Below are positions 18,298 to 26,102 of a stretch of DNA of 64,000 nt, in pieces. Origin of the DNA: Cytobacillus oceanisediminis (GTDB taxonomy: Bacteria > Bacillota > Bacilli > Bacillales > Cytobacillaceae); contig NZ_VLKI01000001.1 in assembly GCF_007830235.1 (NCBI RefSeq), positions 242,464 to 306,463 on the forward strand, given 5' to 3'. The notes beneath the pieces are model-generated. The model was not told where the DNA came from, ran no database searches, and saw only the letters and a list, made by a program, of their open reading frames with translations. How positions within the stretch are numbered: position 1 is the first letter of the stretch; each line of letters begins with the position of its first letter. The translations under genes were made by a program, and so were the position numbers.

Positions 18298-19212
18298 TTA
18301 TTGCTGTTCTTCCTCAGCAGCCATGGCTTCCGCTTTTGTTTTATGAACGGTTCCAAATGGATGCTGAGGCGGTGCATAGATTGAGTAGAGTTTAAGCGGC
18401 TGATATCCCGAATTGATTAGATTGTGCCATTTGCCAGCAGGGATGACGATCGCAAAGTCTTCAGAGACTTTCTCTTCAAAATCTAATCGATCCTTGCTAT
18501 CCCCCATTTGAACAATTCCCTGGCCTTCTTCAATACGCAAGAATTGATCAAGTTCAGGATGAATTTCTAATCCGATATCCTCGCCAACACCGATACTCAT
18601 CAAGGTCAGCTGCAAATGTGTCCCTGTCCATAATGCGGTACGAAAGGTATTATTTTTTGTAGTAGCTTCCTCAATATCCACGACAAAAGGTCCTGGTCCA
18701 TAATCCGTTACTCGATTTGAAACTTCCTCATTTAAAGAACCAAATCGTACCGCATTCTCTTGTTCACCATTCAAAGCCCATAAAAATACATTCTGAATTT
18801 GTGGATGTTGAGTAAGTAAACAACACTTTTGATATTCTTTATAACCTTCCACTTCAGTTATATAAGCTTTTTGTAAGCCATCTCTATAGTCTTGAAATGG
18901 AACTTGATCGATTTGATACACTGGCTGAGTTCCAGTTAGGCTCATATAAAGATTCGTAAATTGTGACAAATGAGCTTTTTTTCCTTCTAAAGCATGGAGA
19001 ATATCATTTCTATGCTGTTGGTTTGGCGCTTCATTTGCTAACAGTCTGTATAGCTCAATTGCTGAAGCTTCTCTTTTTATGGCTCCAAGTATCGCTTCAC
19101 ATACTTGCTGATGATTTTCTTGTTGGTTTCTGAACCTATTGTCTGTGTAATACATTTGTGTGTTTACATGGGGGTAATATGGATAGGAATTCGCTTTAGG
19201 ATCATAGTACAT
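18298..19212 (-). CDS. Ferritin-like/cupin two-domain protein
   Basis: 304 residues from ATG 19212, nine bases after GAAGGGA (a GTG at 19230 is less likely). The Tyr/Pro/Asn-rich N-terminus (YYDPKANSYPYYPHVN) is followed by a four-helix ferritin-like part at about 35-160 (IKREASAIELYRLLANEA, ITEVEGYKEYQ) and a C-terminal cupin at about 175-295 (GLEIHPELDQFLRIEEGQG, VIPAGKWHNLINSG). Cupin metal residues H, E and H are visible. The tail is acidic. Function unknown; the N-terminal style recalls spore-associated proteins. Its stop lies at the edge of a MITE insertion. Confidence 0.8.
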   Translation of the reverse strand: MYYDPKANSYPYYPHVNTQMYYTDNRFRNQQENHQQVCEAILGAIKREASAIELYRLLANEAPNQQHRNDILHALEGKKAHLSQFTNLYMSLTGTQPVYQIDQVPFQDYRDGLQKAYITEVEGYKEYQKCCLLTQHPQIQNVFLWALNGEQENAVRFGSLNEEVSNRVTDYGPGPFVVDIEEATTKNNTFRTALWTGTHLQLTLMSIGVGEDIGLEIHPELDQFLRIEEGQGIVQMGDSKDRLDFEEKVSEDFAIVIPAGKWHNLINSGYQPLKLYSIYAPPQHPFGTVHKTKAEAMAAEEEQQ

Positions 19213-19313
19213 GTTAGTCATTCCCTTCACAGGTTTCTAAAGCATCATATGCCTATGTGTTGAGAATGTACGTTGGTTTATTTAGCCTATTAAAAGATGG
19301 GCTTTTAGCTCCG

Positions 19314-19345
19314 AAAAAAGCTGCCAAAATCGGCAGCTTTTTTTG
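19314..19345 (-). terminator. Terminator after the ParB-like gene
   Basis: AAAAAGCTGCC-AAAATC-GGCAGCTTTTTTT, T tracts on both strands; about 75 bases past the stop of the minus-strand gene. Confidence 0.75.
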
Positions 19346-19417
19346 CTTAAAACGAATCTCTTGCTTGGGACTGTTTAAACTTTATTTTATTTACATCAAT
19401 CTTTAAAGGGGGCAGAG

Positions 19418-19891
19418 TTATTTTTGATCTCTTAGCATTTCATCCACAGTATTTCTCATCGCGAAAATCACCGTTTTTTTGTAACGTGCAGCGATGCGCA
19501 GCACTCTTATTTGTTCAGACCTGGAAAGGTTTTTAAAACGATGCTCTTGTTTCAAAAAGGAACGGGCGATTGACCAGCTGGCAGGCATTAAGGGGAAGTC
19601 ATCCAGAGGCTGTTTGTTCCGTAATCGATAAAGCCACGATAGGATTCCGGTAGAATCACTTTTATCAACGATGCATGGTGCATAAATGTTTTTGGTGTGT
19701 TTCTTCAGGGAATCCAATCGTTCTTGCCCGCTAACAATAATGTAGGTATCATCCTTCCGATTCTTTTTGACCACCAAAACAAACATACAGTCCCACATTA
19801 ATCTCTGGAGCCTCTTAAGACGCTCTGTAATTTTCAGCGATAAATCCGGCTTGATTTTGTTCAGCGGGATATACTCTATGGTAAATTTCAT
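19418..19891 (-). CDS. ParB-like N-terminal-domain protein
   Basis: 157 residues from ATG 19891, eight bases after AGGAGGGG. The first 90 residues have the ParB/Srx arrangement: EYIPLNKIKPDLSLK, a VLVVKKN strand, then YIIVSGQERLDSLKKH, the GxxR-like CTP/nucleotide-binding patch. The remainder is helical and ends in basic residues. No ParA partner is nearby, so it is probably a stand-alone regulator or nucleotide-binding protein and not a partition protein. Confidence 0.75.
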   Translation of the reverse strand: MKFTIEYIPLNKIKPDLSLKITERLKRLQRLMWDCMFVLVVKKNRKDDTYIIVSGQERLDSLKKHTKNIYAPCIVDKSDSTGILSWLYRLRNKQPLDDFPLMPASWSIARSFLKQEHRFKNLSRSEQIRVLRIAARYKKTVIFAMRNTVDEMLRDQK

Positions 19892-20069
19892 ACATAGCCC
19901 CTCCTGTTTGGTTTCTGTCCTCACCTCATTTTCTTGGAGTTCCCAGCAGGTGCATTGTACTGTAAATCGGTATTTTTTATCTAATCAAAAAACAAATTCC
20001 TTTTATAAAATGTATGAAAATAACCGCATGTCACATTCGAATGAAACGCAAAATAACTTTTATTATTAT

Positions 20070-20095
20070 CCGCTCCAATTAACAGAGTGCAAAAA
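20070..20095 (+). repeat. Possible fragment of a third MITE copy
   Basis: CCGCTCCAATTAACAGAGTGC matches the subterminal part of the 240-bp element (18241-18261) at 18 of 21 bases, followed by A-rich sequence as in the element. The rest is absent. Could be chance. Confidence 0.3.
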
Positions 20096-20135
20096 TGAAG
20101 AATGGGCTTTAACATAACAAAAAGAAAATAAGAAC

Positions 20136-20540
20136 TTACTCATCAATTCTATGTTTAAAAGGCTTAACACCCGTTATTTTAATAACTAAAAATAGGATTA
20201 AAGCAAAGACTGCTTCAGTCGCACCCCCACGCCCTCTGCTATTGCCTTCAAGCAGCCATTCCCATTTTTCAGGGATAGGCAAGCAGGTGATTAATTCTAA
20301 AATAACGACAGACATCAAAACCGGTAAGATGGAAAATACCATTCCCTTAAAATAAGGATTTACCCCCAAAAAATAATAAAGATAAACAGTAAGTGTAAAG
20401 AAAAAACCAACTAACCAGATACTTAAAGTTCTTGAAAAAGCCATAACGATGACAGAAAGGATTAAGCAAACGACAGTTCCCACTAATATATAAGTATAGA
20501 ATCGCTCATTGGTCCTTAATTGGCTAATGATGTTCCCCAT
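20136..20540 (-). CDS. Four-helix membrane protein of unknown function
   Basis: 134 residues from ATG 20540, nine bases after AAAGGAG; the frame runs to 20642 without a ribosome site. Four hydrophobic segments (YILVGTVVCLILSVIVMAF, LVGFFFTLTVYLYYFLG, MVFSILPVLMSVVILELI and a C-terminal span) with a glycine/arginine-rich loop EGNSRGRGGATEA. I do not recognise the family. It is divergent from the ADP-ribosyltransferase-like gene. Confidence 0.65.
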   Translation of the reverse strand: MGNIISQLRTNERFYTYILVGTVVCLILSVIVMAFSRTLSIWLVGFFFTLTVYLYYFLGVNPYFKGMVFSILPVLMSVVILELITCLPIPEKWEWLLEGNSRGRGGATEAVFALILFLVIKITGVKPFKHRIDE

Positions 20541-20694
20541 AAAAATTGGCTCCTTTCGTTCAATTCCAGATAATAATAATTCATAAAATAAATAAAACAA
20601 ACTGCCAAAAAATGCATGAACGAAATGATCAATCCCGCCCATTTCATAATTGAATACCGCATATCTGGTTAACCTAATGATGGGAGGTATGCAT

Positions 20695-21234
20695 ATGATT
20701 GTTTATCATGGGTCTATAAGAAAACTTGAAGAGTTTACGAAAGAAACGGTTGTCCAAAATTTAAGCAATGGGATCGATACGATTGGATTTTGGTTTACTT
20801 CAGAGGTGAATGCGGCAAAACCTTTTGCTATTGGAACGGAGACCGTGATCGAAAAATCGGAAACGGAGTTTTGGGAGGATGGCGAACCTAAAGTCGTTCA
20901 ATATGACAGGCCCGTCCGCGGCTTTATTTATAAAATATATATGGATGAACCAAACCTTAAGGAATACGAATCTTATGATATGTTTATGCAGGAACGGGAC
21001 AAATACTGCGATTATTTAGGGACAAAAAAAAGAAACCTTACCTGGAAAGATAAGGCCATTCTTTTAAATAAAGAGGAAGCGAATGCAGCATTTCGTAATG
21101 ATCTTATGAGCCAAGGCTATGATGGATTTTTAATAACGAATACCAAACTGCACAATGCTGTTACAGACTTTTACTGCATTTTTTCGGGTGATATTCTTCA
21201 AATTGCCGATATGATGCCTGTAGATGAACAATAG
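20695..21234 (+). CDS. ADP-ribosyltransferase-like protein (ART-PolyVal/DUF3990-type)
   Basis: 179 residues from ATG 20695, seven bases after GGGAGG. The opening MIVYHGSIRKLEEF, then GFWFTSEVNAAKPFAIGT, has the first-strand H/Y-G and the downstream F-T-S pattern with a following A.xF helix of ART-type domains found in phage polyvalent proteins and toxins. The central part is acidic; YDGFLITNT and FYCIFSGDILQI near the end fit the closing strands. The catalytic glutamate cannot be assigned with certainty. No immunity or antitoxin gene is clearly adjacent. Directly downstream lies the 52/104-bp repeat array. Confidence 0.6.
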   Translation: MIVYHGSIRKLEEFTKETVVQNLSNGIDTIGFWFTSEVNAAKPFAIGTETVIEKSETEFWEDGEPKVVQYDRPVRGFIYKIYMDEPNLKEYESYDMFMQERDKYCDYLGTKKRNLTWKDKAILLNKEEANAAFRNDLMSQGYDGFLITNTKLHNAVTDFYCIFSGDILQIADMMPVDEQ

Positions 21235-21399
21235 CTTGATGTAAATAACTGCAGATTTGAAAAATGTGTACGATTTTCGAATGACAGACTGAACCTCATC
21301 CGTGTTATTGTTTACAGACATATGACCTTCTTCACCTTTAGATGTGGCTATCACATCGCCCTTGTTAGTTTCAGCCTGCTTCCTCGACCAATGCCCCAT

Positions 21400-21920
21400 G
21401 GAGGCCTATGAAGACCTTTTTACCCGGATAAGTTTAAGAAATGTCCTTCAGTCCCCTTATAAGGGACTTTTATTATATAAATAAATGGCATTTGGCCTTC
21501 AAGTGCCTAATGAAGGCCGTTTTACCGGTAAAATTGTCGCGAACTGTCCTTCAAACTCTTTATGAAGTCCTTTTAACTATTAAATTTATTGGCATTGGGC
21601 CTTCATGAGCCGGATGAAGGCCGTTTTACCTGTAAAATTGTCGCGAACTGTCCTTCAAACTCTTTATGAAGTCCTTTTAACTATTAAATTTATTGGCATT
21701 GGGCCTTCATGAGCCGGATGATGGCCGTTTTACCGGTAAAATTGTCGCAAACTGTCCTTCAAACTCTTTATGAAGTCCTTTTAACTATTAAATTTATTGG
21801 CATTTGGCCTTCATGAGCCGGATGATGGCCGTTTTACCTGTAAAATGATTCAAAAGGTCCTTCAGACTCTTTATGAAGTCCTTTTTACCATCAAAATCAA
21901 TGGCAAATGGCCGAATCATT
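21400..21920. repeat. Intergenic array of 104-bp tandem units, each two 52-bp halves
   Basis: GGCATT marks unit starts at 21487, 21591, 21695 and 21799 (exactly 104 apart) with a closing partial at 21902; a shorter, diverged unit precedes them from about 21400. Each unit divides into two 52-base halves that align: G(G/T)CCTTCA...TGAAG(G/T)CC then a TTTTA-rich stretch. First halves form GGCCTTCAT-loop-ATGAAGGCC and then TTTTACC(G/T)GTAAAA, a perfect 14-base palindrome in some copies. No credible protein is encoded. Confidence 0.9.
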
Positions 21921-21938
21921 TTACAAATCAATCTTTTG

Positions 21939-22337
21939 TTACCCCATTAAAAATTCATCAATGTACTCCTTAAATTCTTCCTTAACTTCTTCATAAGTCT
22001 CATCAAGGAATTCACCGACCACTTTGCTGCCAGGAAATTTTTTTGAAACGGGTAGTCCCAAGAAAATACGCTGGCATTCCCATATTTTCATAATATGAAA
22101 ATCAATAAGCTCATCATTTTCATCAGCAATTCCTATTGAAACAGAGGAACCGTACCCAGGCATAAAAGGATTGCCGCTGCCCCCTTTATCGAAACCAGCA
22201 TCAAGAATTAAATTTTTGTTAGCAAAAACAGATCGATTCTCATTTACCAATTTTTCAACATGTTTCTTTAATGCCAATTCGGTATCTATAATCTTTTCCT
22301 TAAGCTCATCAGTGAAATCCGATTGTTGGAATTTCAT
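21939..22337 (-). CDS. Conserved-looking cytosolic protein of unknown function
   Basis: 132 residues, acidic, no membrane segment. Residues near 48 read DAGFDKGGSGNPFMPGYGSSV, glycine-rich and probably a loop; the C-terminus is strongly acidic and helical (DETYEEVKEEFKEYIDEF). AGAGAGTGG lies a few bases before the ATG. Size and composition resemble immunity-type proteins, but I recognise no family. It lies downstream of a GNAT gene on the same strand, 53 bases away. Confidence 0.6.
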   Translation of the reverse strand: MKFQQSDFTDELKEKIIDTELALKKHVEKLVNENRSVFANKNLILDAGFDKGGSGNPFMPGYGSSVSIGIADENDELIDFHIMKIWECQRIFLGLPVSKKFPGSKVVGEFLDETYEEVKEEFKEYIDEFLMG

Positions 22338-22390
22338 ACTCTACCACTCTCTTCAAATGAGATAGCATATCTTCCCTTAACTTCATTTAA

Positions 22391-23260
22391 CTACCCAAAC
22401 GCTTGAGAAGCAATAGCGAATAAAGTATTGTTTCTAGCTGGCATGTTTGATGTATTCAATACCATTATTGGAGGTTTATTTACCTTTACAAATCCGCTTT
22501 GCTCCAGGAAAAACATAAGCTCATCATTCCCTGATGGAATATCAATTCTTAACTTGCCTGGATAATTAACAGCTAATCGATGGAGTATGAGGGCTGCTGT
22601 CTTTGAATCTGGTGCTGCAATAGGTCCCAATAGTAGATTGATTGGTCCTAAGATAGATAGTCCATATCCAATTATTTTTTCCCTATCATCTTTTACTACA
22701 ACACATTGATTTGATTGCTTGATCCTATTACGAAGAAAAAGGCTACGTTTGTCTCCATAGGCAGCCTGGTCTATTTCAAGGATTGCCCGAAGATTACTAT
22801 CATTAAAGTTTTCGATGGCAATATCACTCGGGCATACTGTATTTTTCGCTGTAAAGCGATCACAAAGATATTTGTGGACAAAATCGACAGTTTTAAAGCC
22901 CATTTTTTCATACAAGGGCTTTCCTTCTTTTGTTGCAATTAACATAATCGAGCTGGTTTTAGAAATATTGTTTACACATTTCTGAGTAACCTCTTTTCCC
23001 AACCCCAAACCTCTATATTCTTCATGAACGATAACCATTCCAATTGAAGCTAAATGAGTGTCATAAGGGATACTAGCAGCACTTGACACAATTTTCCCTT
23101 GAGCATTTTTATGCCCGAATATTTTCCCGGATGACAAAACCGTACCAATTTCATGTTCGTCATAATCCCACCCAACTGATGCTGACAACTTCATTAAACC
23201 TAAAACATCACTTTGATTTAATTCAACTAATTCTAACCATTTATTTTTGTATGGAACCAT
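22391..23260 (-). CDS. GNAT acetyltransferase with second (Acetyltransf_18-like) domain
   Basis: 289 residues from ATG 23260, downstream of AAGAGGGCG; the frame begins at 23284. The N-terminal half is a GNAT domain with the acetyl-CoA loop VHEEYRGLGLGKEV and the later LYEKMGFKTV. The C-terminal half (from about 150, DIAIENFNDSNLRAILEID) resembles the second domain of YitH-like acetyltransferases. It is a cytosolic enzyme of unknown substrate. Confidence 0.85.
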   Translation of the reverse strand: MVPYKNKWLELVELNQSDVLGLMKLSASVGWDYDEHEIGTVLSSGKIFGHKNAQGKIVSSAASIPYDTHLASIGMVIVHEEYRGLGLGKEVTQKCVNNISKTSSIMLIATKEGKPLYEKMGFKTVDFVHKYLCDRFTAKNTVCPSDIAIENFNDSNLRAILEIDQAAYGDKRSLFLRNRIKQSNQCVVVKDDREKIIGYGLSILGPINLLLGPIAAPDSKTAALILHRLAVNYPGKLRIDIPSGNDELMFFLEQSGFVKVNKPPIMVLNTSNMPARNNTLFAIASQAFG

Positions 23261-23408
23261 AAAGGTTTCGCCCTCTTTTGTCATTCTATTGATAAAAGGT
23301 ACTATATCAAGCCATTGTCTTAACCATAAGCCCCCTAATTGTTTACCAAATTATCATTTGATGCTGGGGCTGTTCGACTTACCTATAATTTGGCTTAAAA
23401 GGAAATAT

Positions 23409-23449
23409 AAAACCTTTGGAGGCAGTTGTGGCTGCCCGAAGGTTTTATA
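23409..23449 (-). terminator. Probable terminator of the CBO0543-family gene
   Basis: Inverted repeat AAAACCTT(T/C)GG...GGCAG-loop-CTGCC...AAGGTTTTAT about 90 bases after the stop at 23540. Confidence 0.6.
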
Positions 23450-23539
23450 AAATTTCTCTATCTGCAAATAAATCTTTTCATTTTTCGAAACCCACAATTT
23501 ATATATAGAATATTTTATCTTTTAAGGAGTTATAGGTTT

Positions 23540-24121
23540 CTAGTGGTTTTTTGGATTGTTATATCTTCTTTCTGTCCATAAGAAAACATTTGTAATGAAT
23601 TTAGCTATCATGATTACGATTAAATAACAGACAAACAGATGGAAATAGTTTATATTTCCATACATTTTAAAAAGTCCAAGGGCAACAAGCAAGGGTTTGA
23701 AAATAAATGACAAAATGGCTGAAGTCATAATCGTATACACGTAGTAATTTTTTTTATAATTTAATGTCCATTGGTAAACGAGCATAAACGTAACAGGAAT
23801 TAAGCTCGAATCAATGGATAGCCCTGGTAACATTGGAATAACCGGAAATGGGTAGTTCCATAAGCCTGAATTCCTTCCAAACAAATCAATATAGCCGAAA
23901 AAGATATGTATGCTGTAGCCATAAAAACCCATAAAAAAAATCTTGCTTTTATCAATTTTAAAAAATAAATAAATAAGTGGCACAATAAGGAATGAAACCA
24001 TTAACCAATATTCAAAGGAAGTATAAAGCGCAAAATCAATCCAATAATCGTTTAGAGCCATTTGCCCCTCTTTACCCATTTTTACTATTTTATCAAATTG
24101 GTCAAGACGGTTAGACGCCAT
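23540..24121 (-). CDS. CBO0543-family membrane protein
   Basis: 193 residues from ATG 24121 (earlier ATGs up to 24145 exist and the choice is not firm). After a soluble N-terminal 30 residues come about five transmembrane segments, with family features WLMVSFLIVPLIYLFFKIDK and WNYPFPVIPMLPG and SLIPVTFMLVYQW. These proteins are common in spore formers, often in several copies; function unknown. Confidence 0.8.
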   Translation of the reverse strand: MASNRLDQFDKIVKMGKEGQMALNDYWIDFALYTSFEYWLMVSFLIVPLIYLFFKIDKSKIFFMGFYGYSIHIFFGYIDLFGRNSGLWNYPFPVIPMLPGLSIDSSLIPVTFMLVYQWTLNYKKNYYVYTIMTSAILSFIFKPLLVALGLFKMYGNINYFHLFVCYLIVIMIAKFITNVFLWTERRYNNPKNH

Positions 24122-24330
24122 ATATCCATTCATCCCTTTTAGCACAAATTGATTGTACGTTTTTCTTTTCTCTCTACCTAGTTTTTCTATTGTTTAATCT
24201 TTATATGTATACCTTATTTAAAAGAAATTCGTAATCGGAGATATAGAAAGAAAAAACGGACTAGCCGTATAAAAATCTCATGAAAAGCACAACTTATGTT
24301 TGCTCTATAACAAACTAGGGGTTGGAAATA

Positions 24331-25059
24331 ATGGAGTGGTTTGGCCACAGTCACAAATCTTTCAATTTTGAACTGTTTTCTGAAAGTCATTTAATGATAT
24401 TGGCTATTTTTGTTCTTATTTCAGTCTTTATTTTCCTATATCGAAAAAAATTGAATGATCCGAAATGGAGAAGAACTGAAATAGGATCAGCCTTTTCTTT
24501 AATATCGATTGAAATCATGAATCACATATGGATGTTGGCGCATGGAGTCTGGAAAACAGGCCGTTCTTTGCCTATGGAATTGTGCAATATCGCCCTCCTA
24601 TTATGTATCATTTTGCTATTCACCAGGAAAAAAATATTCTTTGAATTGGTTTTTTTTATTGCAATATTGGGTGTTCCACAAGCAATCATAACCCCTGCTT
24701 TAACATACGATTTTCCTCATTTTCGATTTTTTCACTTTTTCTATGCGCATTTAATGGTTGTTTGGGTAACCTTGTATTTTACGTGGGCAAAAGGGTATTA
24801 CCCAACATTCCGATCTTTCATAAAACTAATGGTCTTTATTAATCTGATGTTGCCAGTGATCTTGTTCATTAATAAGCAGGCCGACGGGAATTATTGGTTT
24901 TTGCGCCACAAACCGAAAAGCCCAAGTTTATTTGATGTGCTGGGTCCCTATCCATGGTATATTTTTTCATTGGAAAGTGTATTAATCGTCATTTGCTTAA
25001 TTGCGTGGCTCATCTTGCGAAAATGGGAAAAAAGCTACGAAGAACGTTCTCAAGTTTAA
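24331..25059 (+). CDS. YwaF/TIGR02206-family membrane protein
   Basis: 242 residues from ATG 24331, nine bases after AGGGG (a TTG at 24322 also opens the frame). Seven hydrophobic segments. Family features are FSESHLMILAIFV near the N-terminus, RSLPMELCNIALLLCI, YDFPHFRFFHFFYAH and YWFLRHKPKSPSLFDVLGP. The conserved polar residues inside the membrane suggest transport or a redox role, but none is established. Confidence 0.85.
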   Translation: MEWFGHSHKSFNFELFSESHLMILAIFVLISVFIFLYRKKLNDPKWRRTEIGSAFSLISIEIMNHIWMLAHGVWKTGRSLPMELCNIALLLCIILLFTRKKIFFELVFFIAILGVPQAIITPALTYDFPHFRFFHFFYAHLMVVWVTLYFTWAKGYYPTFRSFIKLMVFINLMLPVILFINKQADGNYWFLRHKPKSPSLFDVLGPYPWYIFSLESVLIVICLIAWLILRKWEKSYEERSQV

Positions 25060-25135
25060 TGATTACGATTGTGACAGTCCTGCAGATTCATTCTATTACC
25101 CATCCGTTAAATATTCACTTTTAAAAATCCTTACA

Positions 25136-25193
25136 TAAAAAGAACCAGCCTCCGATTTCCTCCTTAAAGGGATACGTGAGACTAGTTCTTATT
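25136..25193 (-). terminator. Possible terminator of the DsbA-like gene
   Basis: On the minus strand AGAACTAGTCTC and GAGGCTGGTTCTTTTT pair with two G-U wobbles over a long loop, then a T run. Weak but well placed, about 45 bases past the stop. Confidence 0.45.
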
Positions 25194-25236
25194 AAATAGG
25201 TTAATCATGCAATTTAGTCAATCAATCTCTTATGTA

Positions 25237-25935
25237 CTACTTTTTAGGAATTTCACATCCATCTTCATCACAGATCACACCATCTTGGTTGTTTAATACG
25301 GTGATTTCATCCTCTGCAATGACTTTTTCCAGTGCTTGTACAATTGCCTCGGTTGGCTGTGCACCAGTAAGAGCGTATTTTTTATTAATAAGGAAGAATG
25401 GGACACCTGTGATGCGATACTGCTGGGCTGTTTGCTCATCTGCCCGAACAGCGTCAGCCATCTCATCGCTCGCGAGCATTTTTTCTACAGCATCACGATC
25501 CAACCCGACTTCTGCCGCCAATTTCGTTAATGTTTCATGATCCCCAATATGTTTAGAATCCGTAAAATAAGCTCGTAATAGACGTTCAGTCATTTCTTTC
25601 ATTAATCCGTGTGTTTTCGCAAACATCGCCAAACGGTGAGCGTCGAAGGTGTTAGTCAAAACAACTGTATCCATGTTAAAATCCAATCCAGCATTCTTAG
25701 CCATTTGTACCATGTTTTGAGTGTTTGCTTTTGCCTGTGCAATGCTCATCCCATATTTCTGGGACAGCTTTTCATACATATTTTCTTTTATATCCCGTTC
25801 AGCTGTTGGGTCCAGCTCGAAGCATCGATACGTGACTTCAATCGGATGGTCAATCTGTTTAATGGCATCTTCCAGATGCCTTTTGCCAATATAGCAAAAT
25901 GGTCAAGCAAAGTCAGTCCACATTTCAATATGCAT
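25237..25935 (-). CDS. DsbA/FrnE-family thiol oxidoreductase with in-frame UGA at the active-site CxxC (putative selenoprotein or nonsense mutant)
   Basis: 232 codons from ATG 25935 (GGAGG eight bases upstream) to the stop at 25237. The start reads MHIEMWTDFA, then TGA (25905-25903), then PFCYIGKRHLEDA. FrnE-type DsbA proteins have CPFC or CPWC here, so the UGA replaces exactly the first active-site cysteine (codon 11). No other stop or frameshift occurs in the 220 codons that follow, which include the cis-proline region TGVPFFLINKKYA and a C-terminal CDEDGC. Length equals that of FrnE relatives. A perfect hairpin with GG in the loop follows the UGA. Either selenocysteine insertion (UxxC) or a recent TGC/TGT-to-TGA mutation explains this. 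A start at an internal ATG (25779) would omit the active site and lacks a good ribosome site. Confidence 0.75.
25864..25905 (-). promoter_or_regulatory. Candidate bacterial SECIS element behind the in-frame UGA
   Basis: Reading 3' from the UGA, 22 bases are followed by GGCATC-TGGAA-GATGCC: a perfect 6-bp stem with a 5-nt loop whose second base is G. The loop begins 28 nt after the UGA. As I recall the bacterial SECIS consensus (loop 16-37 nt from UGA, G in the first two loop positions, upper stem of at least 4 bp), this fits. The hairpin also encodes HLEDA of the protein, so chance codon choice is possible. Confidence 0.45.
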
Positions 25936-26102
25936 ACTCTATTCCTCCATTCCATTCATTTCTCCTTTAGTATAGTAGTTAAGGTAGTCTTTTACACGAA
26001 ATTAGCTTGATACCTTTACTGAATATCTATTTATTTCCCTTTTATAGAAAATCACTTTAAGAATTCCGAATCAAATTATGTAAAGAACCCTGACTCATTT
26101 CC

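Noticed and set aside
21487..21910. Regular repeats as a possible CRISPR array
   Set aside because: The supposed spacers are also repeated, unit length is 104 bp, and no cas genes are present.
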